DNA of 64,000 bases from G963667975 sp963677395. Its GTDB lineage: Bacteria > Bacteroidota > Bacteroidia > Bacteroidales > G963667975. The stretch spans positions 2,232,001-2,296,000 of the forward strand of contig OY781965.2 of assembly GCA_963677395.2 (NCBI GenBank), given 5' to 3'. Each line of letters opens with the position of its first letter. Positions within the stretch are counted from its first letter, which is position 1. This document shows, piece by piece, positions 25,811 through 34,706 of the stretch. The translations under genes and the position numbers were made by a program. The notes beneath the pieces were generated by a model that was not told where the DNA came from, made no database searches, and saw only the letters and a list, made by a program, of their open reading frames with translations.

Positions 25811-26482
25811 CTACCAAATATATGGAATGATTTTGTAACATGTTTTCTTAGAATATTCAGGATAACCTTTCAATTCGTTTTTTAATGTTCTGTCCTCCAG
25901 ATTTGTTCTTATGATAATTAGGATAATCAACATACATGTTGGGATTATGCTCCATAAAGAATCGAAGAGTAATGGAAATCCTAACGATTGAACAATAGAA
26001 CCCAGATAAGCCGGATGTCTGACTATTTTGTATAATCCGGTATCACAAACAATATGTTCTCTGTCAGTTTGGATTCTAACTGTACTTGAAAAAAACCGAT
26101 TCTGTTTTTGGGCAATAAGAAATACGATTTGTCCTGAAGCTGTTAAAATTGCCCCCAATAAATATGCACTCCAATGAAAATCAGGCGACCAATGATAACG
26201 GCCAGAATCGAGTCCGGCAATTATATACATTGAAATTGTAACAAGGAATGATAATCCTAAAATAGTCTTATCCCATTTCTTTGTGTCTTCTCCTGGTTTT
26301 GAACGTTCTTTTAATAATTCAGAATCTATCCGCAGAAACGTGTAGTTTAATACGAGCATTAAAAAACCAATTGACACATAAACGAGTCCTTGCCAATACG
26401 CTATTCGACCCGCACTTGCAAATATGATTGCAAAAAATAAGAATGTGCCCAAAAAATGTTTAATCAAATAGTTTGTCTTCAT
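25811..26482 (-). CDS. membrane methyltransferase of the isoprenylcysteine/phospholipid methyltransferase type
   Basis: A 223-residue protein with about five membrane helices. The C-terminal part carries the family signature: VCDTGLYKIVRHPAYLGSI (SAM-binding RHP), then NLEDRTLKNELKGYPEYSKK ending PYIW. Such enzymes methylate isoprenylcysteine, phospholipids or small lipids using SAM at the membrane; the bacterial substrate is usually unknown. It is the last of four minus-strand genes (cupin, DUF3795, membrane protein, this one). Confidence 0.82.
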   Translation of the reverse strand: MKTNYLIKHFLGTFLFFAIIFASAGRIAYWQGLVYVSIGFLMLVLNYTFLRIDSELLKERSKPGEDTKKWDKTILGLSFLVTISMYIIAGLDSGRYHWSPDFHWSAYLLGAILTASGQIVFLIAQKQNRFFSSTVRIQTDREHIVCDTGLYKIVRHPAYLGSIVQSLGFPLLFDSLWSIIPTCMLIILIIIRTNLEDRTLKNELKGYPEYSKKTCYKIIPYIW

Positions 26483-26511
26483 GATTTGATTTTTTTATTT
26501 CATGTAGTCAG

Positions 26512-27252
26512 TTAATATAATTCACCATAAGTCCTGTACCAATTTTCTTCAATCTTCCAATTTTCACTAGGCATTCTTATCATTTTCTTACGAATCGTTT
26601 CCATCACTGATGAATCATTTGTGAAGATAAACTGAGTAGAGGGTGCTTCAAAGAAATTTCTGAAAATCCAAAATTGAACGGTTGTTGTATTTAGACGGTT
26701 TTTTCGATTAATTATAATTTCATTTCCACCATTCGAAATCACTGGAAACGTATAGGGTAGTTTATATTTCCAATACGGTTTTTCTGTGTTCGAATTAATT
26801 TCTTTATTTTTAATTTTTTCAACAATTTCAACTCGTCTGTTATAAAATAATTTCCAGTCAATTTTCTCAATTACTTTATTTACAGAGGATTGGTAAAAAG
26901 TCAAGATGAGAAGGCCGATGAATATTGAAAATTTTAGAATTCTTAATCTTGATAAATTTTTTCGTTCTATTATTAGTTTAACTAATTGTATAACCGAAGC
27001 TATACATAGAATTAAAATCAATCCAATAATCTCAAATGTGAGAAAGAAAAAGGACATAAAATAGTAATTATAAAGAGCCAAAAAAATCCATCCAATAATA
27101 ATCCAAATCAATGCTTGCTTTGTGAATTTTACGGTTTTAAAGCTAAAGATGTAAGGAATTTCTTCGTTATGAATGCGTTCAGAATCTTGTAGTTCTGTGT
27201 TGTTAATATCTTGGTTTGTCTTTAATTTCCTCATAATACTTTTTAATGCCAA
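26512..27252 (-). CDS. membrane protein, unknown
   Basis: A 246-residue protein with three or four membrane helices in the first 125 residues (WIIIGWIFLALYNYYFMSFF, IIGLILILCIASVIQLVKLI, FSIFIGLLILTFYQSS) and a basic/aromatic soluble C-terminus. No family recognised. Its start overlaps the DUF3795 gene by 50 bases (32 if the ATG at 27234 is used), which suggests translational coupling. Very Lys/Asn/Ile-rich. Confidence 0.72.
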   Translation of the reverse strand: MALKSIMRKLKTNQDINNTELQDSERIHNEEIPYIFSFKTVKFTKQALIWIIIGWIFLALYNYYFMSFFFLTFEIIGLILILCIASVIQLVKLIIERKNLSRLRILKFSIFIGLLILTFYQSSVNKVIEKIDWKLFYNRRVEIVEKIKNKEINSNTEKPYWKYKLPYTFPVISNGGNEIIINRKNRLNTTTVQFWIFRNFFEAPSTQFIFTNDSSVMETIRKKMIRMPSENWKIEENWYRTYGELY

Positions 27253-27655
27253 TTTCCTTCATTTTCAGATTTATATCGATTGAACGCTTGTAAAGATGCT
27301 CATCAAATCCTGTATTATTACATGGGAATTTTGAACATTGAAAACAAAAGTCAACATTTTGTTTTTCAGAACATGTTCTTACGTTACAATCTTTGAAAAT
27401 CTTACATTTTTCGTTTCTGCACCCTGTGCAACTAACGGAAGCAAAATAAGCTAACAGCTCATAAAAGTCTTTATATTTATGAAAAACCGGTTCGTCTATC
27501 AAATCCACAAATCTGTTTGCATATACTTCAAAATCGCCCAAAGAGTCCTTTAATTTACGACTGTAATTTTTAATATCTCCATCTGCGAATGCAAAACATT
27601 TCCCGCAATGTATTCCACATGGTCCTAATCTGCTTTTTATAAAATTGTAGTCCAT
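27203..27655 (-). CDS. DUF3795-type cysteine-rich protein
   Basis: A 150-residue protein with many paired Cys: CGIHCGKCFAF (13-23), CTGCRNEKCKIFKDC, RTCSEKQNVDFCFQCSKFPC. The number and spacing fit DUF3795, likely a zinc or Fe-S binding protein of unknown role found in many anaerobes. It starts two bases before the end-point of the cupin gene, so the two are coupled. Confidence 0.8.
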   Translation of the reverse strand: MDYNFIKSRLGPCGIHCGKCFAFADGDIKNYSRKLKDSLGDFEVYANRFVDLIDEPVFHKYKDFYELLAYFASVSCTGCRNEKCKIFKDCNVRTCSEKQNVDFCFQCSKFPCNNTGFDEHLYKRSIDINLKMKEIGIKKYYEEIKDKPRY

Positions 27656-27657
27656 TT

Positions 27658-28029
27658 TTACATCTTTTGAGGAGAATCAAGCGTTAACTCATTCCGGATA
27701 TTTCCAGTGTTTAATGTTGAACATGGTTCAAATAAAAGTAAATGGGTTTCGGTATCGGCAACAGGCCGGTGATTTATTCCTTTTGGAATAATAATAAACT
27801 CACCTTCATTTACATCGATGATCCTGTTGCCATAATCCATTTTTAAATGACCTTTTAGAACAAGAAAAAATTCATCTTCATTGTCATGGTGATGCATTAC
27901 AAATTCGCCTTTAATCTTTACTAAACGAACGTGTTGATTGTTTAATTCACCCACAATTACCGGTTTCCAGTAATCGGTAATTAAATTTAGTTTATCGCTG
28001 ATTTTAACTTTCTCTGTTTCTTGTATCAT
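27658..28029 (-). CDS. cupin-domain protein
   Basis: A 123-residue single-domain cupin from the ATG at 28029. The metal-binding motif 1 is FVMHHHDNEDEFFLVLKGHL (His, His, Glu) and motif 2 is EGEFIIIPKGINHRP (His). Small cupins of this type bind metal and may be isomerases, oxygenases or sensors. A longer in-frame start at 28119 would be upstream of the -7 box at 28080-28087, so the shorter one is chosen. First gene of the four-gene operon. Confidence 0.85.
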   Translation of the reverse strand: MIQETEKVKISDKLNLITDYWKPVIVGELNNQHVRLVKIKGEFVMHHHDNEDEFFLVLKGHLKMDYGNRIIDVNEGEFIIIPKGINHRPVADTETHLLLFEPCSTLNTGNIRNELTLDSPQKM

Positions 28030-28079
28030 CCTGCGTTTTTTTAGAAATAAAACATCCGTTGAAAGGCTGAAGGAACTAT

Positions 28080-28087
28080 CAAAAATA
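28080..28087 (-). promoter_or_regulatory. -7 promoter box of the cupin operon
   Basis: Minus-strand TATTTTTG inside ATTAATTTGTATTTTTGATA. Nearly the same segment precedes the gene at 29597, so both genes have a copied promoter. Confidence 0.6.
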
Positions 28088-28198
28088 CAAATTAATACCT
28101 CACAAGGGTTAAAAGGCAATGTTTTAACGGTAGGTAATTTTGTAGAGCAGGAGTAGAATAGAACTAGTACAATTACTACAGATTAGCAAGTTGAGATT

Positions 28199-28954
28199 TT
28201 AATTTCCTGATTTTTCCCAATCATTAACGGCATTTCTATAATCATCACTATATCCATAATGAGCAGAAAATATATATTCAGCTTCAGGAATTCGTGTTAT
28301 TTTTTTCATTGATTCGATTGCAGTTTTTGTATCCATATTGAAGAATTCATTAAACTTATCAATCTTGCCATTCTTTATACTTAATACGTCTCCGGTGAAT
28401 AAATATTTGTCATTGATTAAATAACACATGGAGCCGATTGTATGTCCCGGAGTTAAAAAACCTTTGATCTTAATATTTCCAATATTCAAAACCTGTTGGT
28501 CTTCTATCAAAGAGTACTCTTTTGTGTCGATATTATTTCCGAAAAATAAAAATCTTGATTTTGCTCCATTTATCAACTGAGCCTCTTGCTTTGACAGGTA
28601 TATTTTTGCATTCTTAAATAATTTAATTGAAGCAACATGGTCTCCATCTGTATGAGTTAGTAAAACAGCAATGACTTTATCAGGGTTAATATTCAGTTTT
28701 TTAAGTTCCCCTGAAACCACATCTATATTGCTTCCGGCATCTATCACTATATAAGCATCGTTATCTTTAATTAAAAATAAATCGACAAATAAATCCTTAA
28801 CTGAATATATGTTATGTGTAATTTCTTTTGTTTCTGCCGGGGTCATTTTTTTCATTTCTGATTTTGCCTTTATCATATATCCAACGAAGAAAAGCACAAT
28901 CAAACCAATAACGATTCCGATTCCCAGTAAAACTCTTTTTAATGTCTTTTTCAT
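28199..28954 (-). CDS. MBL-fold metallo-hydrolase, membrane-anchored
   Basis: A 251-residue protein with one N-terminal membrane helix (about 8-27) and a metallo-beta-lactamase fold. Metal-binding motifs: LLTHTDGDH (T-H-x-D-x-D-H form), the third His in TPGHTIGSM, the bridging Asp in LFTGDVLS and the last His in FSAHYG. Hydrolase of unknown substrate; the glyoxalase-II-like arrangement suggests a thioester or lactone. It has a spacing of about 170 bases to the cupin operon. Confidence 0.88.
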   Translation of the reverse strand: MKKTLKRVLLGIGIVIGLIVLFFVGYMIKAKSEMKKMTPAETKEITHNIYSVKDLFVDLFLIKDNDAYIVIDAGSNIDVVSGELKKLNINPDKVIAVLLTHTDGDHVASIKLFKNAKIYLSKQEAQLINGAKSRFLFFGNNIDTKEYSLIEDQQVLNIGNIKIKGFLTPGHTIGSMCYLINDKYLFTGDVLSIKNGKIDKFNEFFNMDTKTAIESMKKITRIPEAEYIFSAHYGYSDDYRNAVNDWEKSGN

Positions 28955-29018
28955 ATCCTGTATTTTATTACTTGTTATTAATATTCAGTATGTAGCAGGG
29001 TGATATTATGGGGTATGC

Positions 29019-29597
29019 TTATTTTATCTTTTTGATTCCGTTTATATCAATTTCGAATTTCAGGTCTTTGCCATTAATCACGCTTGATTCTTCAGGCCAA
29101 TAGATAATTGGTACATTCTTAAAAGTCATATAAACCTTATCTTTTGTTTTTGTAAATATACAGTAATCCGAAATTGATTCACCATTTCCTATATCAACAG
29201 CATAATCCAGATAATCCAGATATTTTATTTTTTTGTCCTTAATTAATAATATCTCTTGCCCCCAGCTATACTCCGCAGCAACTTCAACCATTATAATGAT
29301 CCATTTACGATCAGCACTAATAAAAAACGTAGGTTTGAGAATCATTGCATCCGATAATGTATCTGAATTTATGTAAACGGTTTTATTACTTCTTTTGTCA
29401 ACAATCTTAAATTTTAAATTGTTCTCGTATATCCCGTTATAAAAGAAGAAGTCGCCTAAATCGTATTTACAATATTGTTTGTTTACACCTGTATCAATCA
29501 ATATTTCCTTAACCTGGAATTTTTTAAAGGGTAAGTCTTGAGCAGCTGAATTAATCCAACTCGCAAGAAATATGATAAGTGTTAATTTATTCATCAT
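29019..29597 (-). CDS. exported protein, unknown
   Basis: A 192-residue protein with a signal peptide (LTLIIFLASWINSAAQ) and a beta-rich mature part. No family recognised. Contains a WGQEILLIKDKKIKYLDYLD segment. Its promoter region (29644-29651) is almost a copy of the one before the cupin gene. Confidence 0.7.
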   Translation of the reverse strand: MMNKLTLIIFLASWINSAAQDLPFKKFQVKEILIDTGVNKQYCKYDLGDFFFYNGIYENNLKFKIVDKRSNKTVYINSDTLSDAMILKPTFFISADRKWIIIMVEVAAEYSWGQEILLIKDKKIKYLDYLDYAVDIGNGESISDYCIFTKTKDKVYMTFKNVPIIYWPEESSVINGKDLKFEIDINGIKKIK

Positions 29598-29643
29598 TAT
29601 TTTTATGTGCTTTTTATACTTGTTGAAAGCCCGAAGGAAATAT

Positions 29644-29651
29644 CAAAAATA
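29644..29651 (-). promoter_or_regulatory. -7 promoter box, copy of the cupin-operon promoter
   Basis: Minus-strand TATTTTTG, about 47 bases upstream of the start at 29597, in a segment of about 37 bases nearly identical to the one near 28062-28098. Confidence 0.6.
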
Positions 29652-30052
29652 CAAATTAATGTTTTTCAGGAGGCTTAAAATGAGATTGTACTTTCTTATA
29701 TTTCTTAGTGAAAGAAACCAAAATAAAGAGGCGACAAGTTTGTCCCATTTTTACGATTGTAAACATTGCCAGTTCCTGAAATTCTCAATCTGAAGAACGC
29801 CACATTTTTGCAGGGGTCTTTATTTCGATTGATCTTTCTGCGATTTTTCAGAGATTTAAGTATTTCTGTCTGATTCCAATTCATCATTCTATTATTTGAA
29901 TATCAGAAGCGATTGTACCTGTGTTTCCATCTATGGTGCAGTTTTGTAATATACATTAAGGTCACTTAGTAAGAATGATCGTATGTGTTCTGATAAATCA
30001 ATAGTTTTATTGTGCATTCAATTATTTATTTATTTTGAGTACAATATTTTTC
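29652..30052. other. intergenic region without a recognised gene
   Basis: Short open frames occur on both strands but none has a supported start or family resemblance. I see no repeat or RNA signal. Confidence 0.45.
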
Positions 30053-30060
30053 TATCTTTG
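30053..30060 (+). promoter_or_regulatory. -7 promoter box of the lipoprotein-M64 operon
   Basis: TATCTTTG matches TAnnTTTG, with TTTTG at 30033-30037 as a possible -33 element; 48 bases upstream of the start codon. Confidence 0.6.
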
Positions 30061-30108
30061 ATCTTTTAGTTTGGCAAATGCATTAAGAAATTAGTAATAT
30101 TCTAAGAA

Positions 30109-30567
30109 ATGAAAAGAGCTTTGTTGTTTTTCATGATATTGTCTTCCTGTAGTATAATGAAAGAGAGTGAAAATTATAATAAGATAGATCGTAATACTAT
30201 TGTTTTTATGGTATTAAATATCCGTAGAGATTTGATAGATAATAAGCATATTATTAAACTTGTAAGTAAAACTGAATGCAATGGAAAAATTAAAAATCAA
30301 CCTAAAAATATTTTATGCTCGGGAAATTACCTGACTATCTATCAGTATAATGATAAAAACATTGTTGATTCAATAATTTTGGAGCATCCCTTATACAAGC
30401 ATTTTGAGTACTTAGATGACAATGATAATTTTTCTGTAAAAGATACTATAATTGATAAGGCTGACTTCTTTTTCAGGATACAAGCAGAAAGTAATACGAC
30501 CAAACTGAAAATTCTTGAGACATTGAAAAATAAATCCCGGGAAGAATTAATCACGATAGAACTATAA
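30109..30567 (+). CDS. small lipoprotein, unknown
   Basis: A 152-residue protein with a lipoprotein signal (LLFFMILSSC, Cys at 14). The mature part is Lys/Asn/Asp-rich with a DSIILEHPLYKHFEYLDD segment; no family recognised. Its stop is one base from the start of the M64 peptidase gene, so the two form an operon, and it may be an envelope partner or inhibitor of the peptidase (inference from position). Confidence 0.72.
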   Translation: MKRALLFFMILSSCSIMKESENYNKIDRNTIVFMVLNIRRDLIDNKHIIKLVSKTECNGKIKNQPKNILCSGNYLTIYQYNDKNIVDSIILEHPLYKHFEYLDDNDNFSVKDTIIDKADFFFRIQAESNTTKLKILETLKNKSREELITIEL

Positions 30568-30568
30568 A

Positions 30569-31984
30569 ATGATGAAAATAAAATATCTACTTATATTTAT
30601 TTCTTTGATGCAATTAAATATTGCCAACGCACAAACATTTTCAATAGACACATTACGATATAAAGGAGATATAAACAAATATATCAACTTCGTTATCATG
30701 GGAGACGGATATACATCGGCACAGCAAGGTGATTTTATAACTGATGCAACAAATTTATCTAATTATTTTTTGGGACGGACTCCGTGGTCAAATTATGAAA
30801 ATTACATTAATGTATTTGCTATTGAAGTAATTTCTTTTGATTCAGGAGTTAAACATCCACAAACAGCAAGTGACTGTAGCACGGATCCAATGCCTGTTTC
30901 TAATCCGAATAATTATTTCGGGAGCACCTTTGATTATTATGGCATACACAGATTAGTTTGTCCTGTTAATACAGCGAATATAGCCAATGTTCTTGCTGCA
31001 AATTTTCCGAATTATGACCAAATACTAATTGTTGTAAACACTCCTCATTATGGGGGCTCCGGGGGGAGCGGGATTGCCGTTTCAACAATGGCTCCATCTG
31101 CTTATGAGATAACGGCTCATGAAATAGGTCACTCTTTTGCCAATCTTGCTGATGAATATTATGCAGGAGATATGTATGCTAACGAAGCACCCAATATGAC
31201 GCAGGAGACAAATCCATTATTGGTAAAGTGGAAAAATTGGATGGGTTTCAATGGGGTCGGGATATTTCAACATTGTTGCGGAGGCAATTCTGCATTGTGG
31301 TATAAGCCTACAAGTAACAGTTGCAAGATGGAGGCTTTGAATTACCCATATTGTAGTGTTTGTACTCAAACAATTGTTGAATCTATTCATTCTATTGTGA
31401 ATCCAATTGTAAGCTATACTCCCATAACTTCTGTAATTAATTCATCGAATCAATTTATCAATTTTAAATTGACGGAATTAATGAAACCTGTCCTCAACAC
31501 ATTGAATATAAATTGGAAACTTGATGGAAATGATATTTTAAACAATGTTGATTCCATTCAAATCGATCAAAACATCTTAACCAATGGTACTCATTTCCTG
31601 ACAGTAAAAGTGACTGACACGAGTTCTTTTCTCCGGGTTGATCAGCATTCATCAATTCACTTTAGCACCGTTACATGGACTATTGAAAAAACAACGACAG
31701 GACTTGACCTTACTGCAACTGACAATAAAATCAATTGTTCTGTTTATCCTAACCCTTCTTCCGGTAATATTTTAAATGTTTCAATTGATTTAGAAAAGAG
31801 GAGTAATGTAATCATTGATTTAGCATCATCTGATGGAAAAATAATTCAGCATATAGCAAATAAAACATTGGATAAAGGAATGTATTTAAATACTATCAAT
31901 GTTGAGAAAATAATAAACGGCGCCTATCTTGTAATATTCCAAATAGGAAATGTTAAGCATACTGAAATTTTCGTTAAGCAATAA
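30569..31984 (+). CDS. secreted M64-family metallopeptidase with T9SS tail
   Basis: A 471-residue exported peptidase. Signal peptide ends near NIANAQ. The M64 (IgA-peptidase-like) domain starts FVIMGDGYTSAQQGDF and has the zinc site HEIGHSFANLADEYYAG (about 191-207), the HExxH plus Asp-Glu-Tyr pattern of the family. After a beta-rich linker comes a C-terminal type IX sorting domain beginning VYPNPSSGN (about 392) and ending with a short basic beta-strand (TEIFVKQ). It should be exported and attached to the surface or released. A 42-bp repeat array starts 17 bases after the stop. Confidence 0.88.
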   Translation: MMKIKYLLIFISLMQLNIANAQTFSIDTLRYKGDINKYINFVIMGDGYTSAQQGDFITDATNLSNYFLGRTPWSNYENYINVFAIEVISFDSGVKHPQTASDCSTDPMPVSNPNNYFGSTFDYYGIHRLVCPVNTANIANVLAANFPNYDQILIVVNTPHYGGSGGSGIAVSTMAPSAYEITAHEIGHSFANLADEYYAGDMYANEAPNMTQETNPLLVKWKNWMGFNGVGIFQHCCGGNSALWYKPTSNSCKMEALNYPYCSVCTQTIVESIHSIVNPIVSYTPITSVINSSNQFINFKLTELMKPVLNTLNINWKLDGNDILNNVDSIQIDQNILTNGTHFLTVKVTDTSSFLRVDQHSSIHFSTVTWTIEKTTTGLDLTATDNKINCSVYPNPSSGNILNVSIDLEKRSNVIIDLASSDGKIIQHIANKTLDKGMYLNTINVEKIINGAYLVIFQIGNVKHTEIFVKQ

Positions 31985-32000
31985 TTCCTACTTTGTGGGA

Positions 32001-32655
32001 GACGATCCGCAGACTTACGGATGGCGTTCCTACTTTGCGGGATACGATCCGCAAACTTACGGATGGCGTTCCTACTTTGCGGGATACGATCCGCAAACTT
32101 ACGGATGGCATTCCCACTTTACAGGATACGATCCGCAAACTTACGGATGCCATTCCCACTTTTCAGGATATGATCCGCAAACTTACGGATGCCATTCCTA
32201 CTTTTTAGGATACGATCCGCAAACTTACGGATGGCATTCCCACTTTTCAGGATACGATCCGCAAACTTACGGATGCCATTCCTACTTTTTAGGATACGAT
32301 CCGCAAACTTACGGATGGCATTCCCACTTTTCAGGATACGATCCGCAAGCTTACGGATGGCATTCCTACTTTACAGGATACGATCCGCAAACTTACGGAT
32401 GGCATTCCTACTTTACAGGATACGATCCGCAAGCCTACGGATGGCATTCCCACTTTTCAGGACAGGATCGTAAGACCTTACAATGGCATTCCCACTCTTA
32501 CGGGACAGGATCGTAAGACCTTACAATGGCATTCCCACTTTACGGGACAGGATCGTAAGACCTTACAATGGCATTCCCACTTTGCGGGACAGGATCGTAA
32601 GACCTTACAATGGCATTCCCACTTTGCGGGAGACGATCCGCAAACCTACGGATGG
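32001..32655. repeat. 42-bp tandem array with two unit types (11 + 4 + 1 copies)
   Basis: Type A (11 units from 32001) contains GATCCGCAAACTTACGGATG; type B (4 units from 32463) contains GATCGTAAGACCTTACAATG; one type A unit follows at 32632. Both types share the remaining half (GCATTCCCACTTTNCRGGA). In type A the stem ATCCG/CGGAT never changes while the loop varies; type B forms a different stem (ATCGTAA/TTACAAT, one mismatch). All plus frames stay open because 42 is a multiple of three, and one B unit has 43 bases, which shifts frame; a protein role is unlikely. Confidence 0.88.
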
Positions 32656-32914
32656 GAGAGTGTGCAAAAAAGAAGCCGGATTTGCCTTTTCGGTTGGCAA
32701 AACCATGCTTTTCAGCAATGTAGGTTCCGAAGCAGTTTTGGTATATGGTGCTGCAACTGTTGACGCTCTGCTAAGTCCGACAGCCATTGAATTACTATCG
32801 GGCGAAGAAAAAGAAATTACCGTTACCCAACTGGGAGCTCCGGCAAACCGCTTTATCCTGATGATGAATAAGAGCCTGCTGGTTGAAGCCGAAGTAGAAA
32901 TGTTGTTTGTGTAG
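32655..32914 (+). pseudogene. orphan C-terminal gene fragment after the repeat array
   Basis: About 85 codons after the array look coding: VGKTMLFSNVGSEAVLVYGA, then LGAPANRFILMMNKSLLVEA, ending EVEMLFV. The open frame runs back only into the repeats, with no start, so this looks like the tail of a gene whose front was lost or replaced by the array. I do not recognise the family. Confidence 0.5.
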
Positions 32915-33092
32915 CCGGCAAAAAAACCGTATAAACACCTAAGTATAACTCCAAGGTAGAAACCGTCCAGCCTTTTATTGCTGTTTTTTTTGTACTTAAT
33001 ATTTAGTAACTGGAAGAACTGGCGGTTTTCTAAGAAACGGGAATCATCAATCAAGACTAACGAGATTGATAAGTACCTTTCAATCTTTTTCA

Positions 33093-33960
33093 GTCACTTC
33101 AATCTTCTCAATCAAAACAGATAAGGCTGATAAGCACCTTCCAATCTCATCAATCTTTTTGCGTTCTCTGCGTAAATCCTTTGCGCTCCTTTGCGTGAAA
33201 AAGGTATCACGCAAAGTACGCAAAGAAGAGCGCAAAACACGCAAAGATCACTTCCGTTTCAAATAAAAATTCATTAACAAAGCTTAATATAGTCACTTCA
33301 ATCTTCTCAATCAAAACAGATAAGGCTGATAAGCACCTTCCAATCCCATCAATCTTTTTGCGTTCTCTGCGTAAATCCTTTGCGCTTCTTTGCGTGAAAA
33401 AGGTATTGCGCAAAGTACGCAAAGAAGAGCGCAAAACACGCAAAGATCACTTCCGTTTCAAATAAAAATTCATTAACAAAGCTTAATATAGTCACTTCAA
33501 TCTTCTCAATCAAAACAGATAAGGCTGATAAGCACTTTCCAATCCCATCAATCTTTTTGCGTTCTCTGCGTAAATTCTTTGCGCTTCTTTGCGTGAAAAA
33601 GGTATCGCGCAAAGTACGCAAAGAAGAGCGCAAAACACGCAAAGACCACTTCCGTTTTAAATAAAAATTCATTAACAAAACTTAATATAGTCACTTCAAT
33701 CTTCTCAATCAAAACAGATAAGGCTGATAAGCACTTTCCAATCCCATCAATCTTTTTGCGTTCTCTGCGTAAAAAAGGTATTGCGCAAAGTACGCAAAGA
33801 AGAGCGCAAAACACGCAAAGATCACTTCCGTTTCAAATAAAAATTCATTAACAAAGCTTATTATAGTCACTTCAATCTTCTCAATCTTGATTGAAAAGAC
33901 TATTAAAACAGAACAGAGCTTTCAATCTTATCAATCTCTTTGTGTTCTCTGCGTAAATCC
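33093..33960. repeat. 199-bp tandem repeats with internal palindrome
   Basis: GTCACTTCAATCTTCTCAAT recurs at 33093, 33292, 33491, 33690 and 33866: three spacings of exactly 199 bases and one of 176 (23 bases lost between GCGTAAA and GCGTGAAA). A partial fifth copy ends near 33960. Each unit holds a long imperfect inverted repeat, TTTGCGCTTCTTTGCGT against ACGCAAAGAAGAGCGCAAA, as in REP-like elements. No transposase is nearby. Confidence 0.85.
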
Positions 33961-34051
33961 TTTGCATGAAAAATATTTAAAGCCAGTCCGCCTGTAACTA
34001 TATAGCCTCCACTGCATCATAACAGAGTCGGGCTTTAAACAGTATTTTGCA

Positions 34052-34059
34052 TACTTTTG
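34052..34059 (+). promoter_or_regulatory. -7 promoter box of the DUF3267 gene
   Basis: TACTTTTG matches TAnnTTTG, 7 bases before the ATG at 34067, which would give an almost leaderless mRNA. Confidence 0.45.
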
Positions 34060-34066
34060 TGTTATT

Positions 34067-34657
34067 ATGAAATTTATCTATAATCGTTTTCCGGATGATC
34101 CGGAGTTTGAACCGGGTGGAAAGTGGGTACCTTTGAAAGAGTCAGCAAATCTCTGGGTTATCCAGCTACAAGCATTGCCTTTTATGGTTGTGAATGTCCT
34201 TGTCATGATCCTGTTGTTATGGGCAATCGGGATAAGCTTTGAGCTGGATTCTCTTTTGATTTTGCTCTCTTTTGTTATTTTTGCACCTGTTCATGAGTTT
34301 ATTCATGCACTTTTCTTTCCGGAGAGCATTCTGTCTAAGAATATCTATTTTGGGTTTACAACGAAGGGTTTTGTGCCTTTCGCGGCCTACATCGGGGAGA
34401 TGAAACGCAATACATTTATCTGGAGTTTACTGGCTCCGTTTGTCATTATTACGATTTTAGGATTTGCCTGTCTTTTGCTGTTAGGAAGCAATAGCCTGAT
34501 AGAACATATTATTGTGTTCAATGCACTGGGTGCCTGTGCCGATTGTTTAGGAGTGTATCTTTTATTGCGACAAGTCCCCCGGAATGCAATTGTACGCAAT
34601 AAACTGATCCGAACATATTGGAAAACAGAAGAGAATACATTATCTTTGGAATCCTGA
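34067..34657 (+). CDS. DUF3267 membrane zinc-peptidase-like protein
   Basis: A 196-residue inner-membrane protein with four or five helices. The motif VHEFIHALFFP is a HExxH site followed by hydrophobic residues, as in DUF3267, a family of probable intramembrane zinc peptidases. A second possible ligand is the Asp in ACADCLGVYLL. Substrate unknown. Next gene follows after 49 bases. Confidence 0.82.
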   Translation: MKFIYNRFPDDPEFEPGGKWVPLKESANLWVIQLQALPFMVVNVLVMILLLWAIGISFELDSLLILLSFVIFAPVHEFIHALFFPESILSKNIYFGFTTKGFVPFAAYIGEMKRNTFIWSLLAPFVIITILGFACLLLLGSNSLIEHIIVFNALGACADCLGVYLLLRQVPRNAIVRNKLIRTYWKTEENTLSLES

Positions 34658-34706
34658 ATCCTTTGTCAATAAAACCAGATCCATTGATTCATTAAACATA
34701 AATACC

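Noticed and set aside
25631..25885. 84-codon plus-strand frame after the methyltransferase terminator
   Set aside because: No family resemblance and it runs into the opposite-strand membrane methyltransferase gene.
29705..29887. 60-codon minus-strand frame in the intergenic region before the lipoprotein
   Set aside because: No start signal or family resemblance that I can support.
31950..32516. 188-codon frame with a 14-residue repeat (GYDPQTYGWHSYF type) after the M64 peptidase
   Set aside because: All three plus frames are open through the array, and the start lies inside the peptidase gene; a DNA or RNA repeat explains it better.
33207..33814. Minus-strand frames in the 199-bp repeats
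   Set aside because: Their translations are repetitive by-products of the palindromic GCAAAG units, with no independent support.
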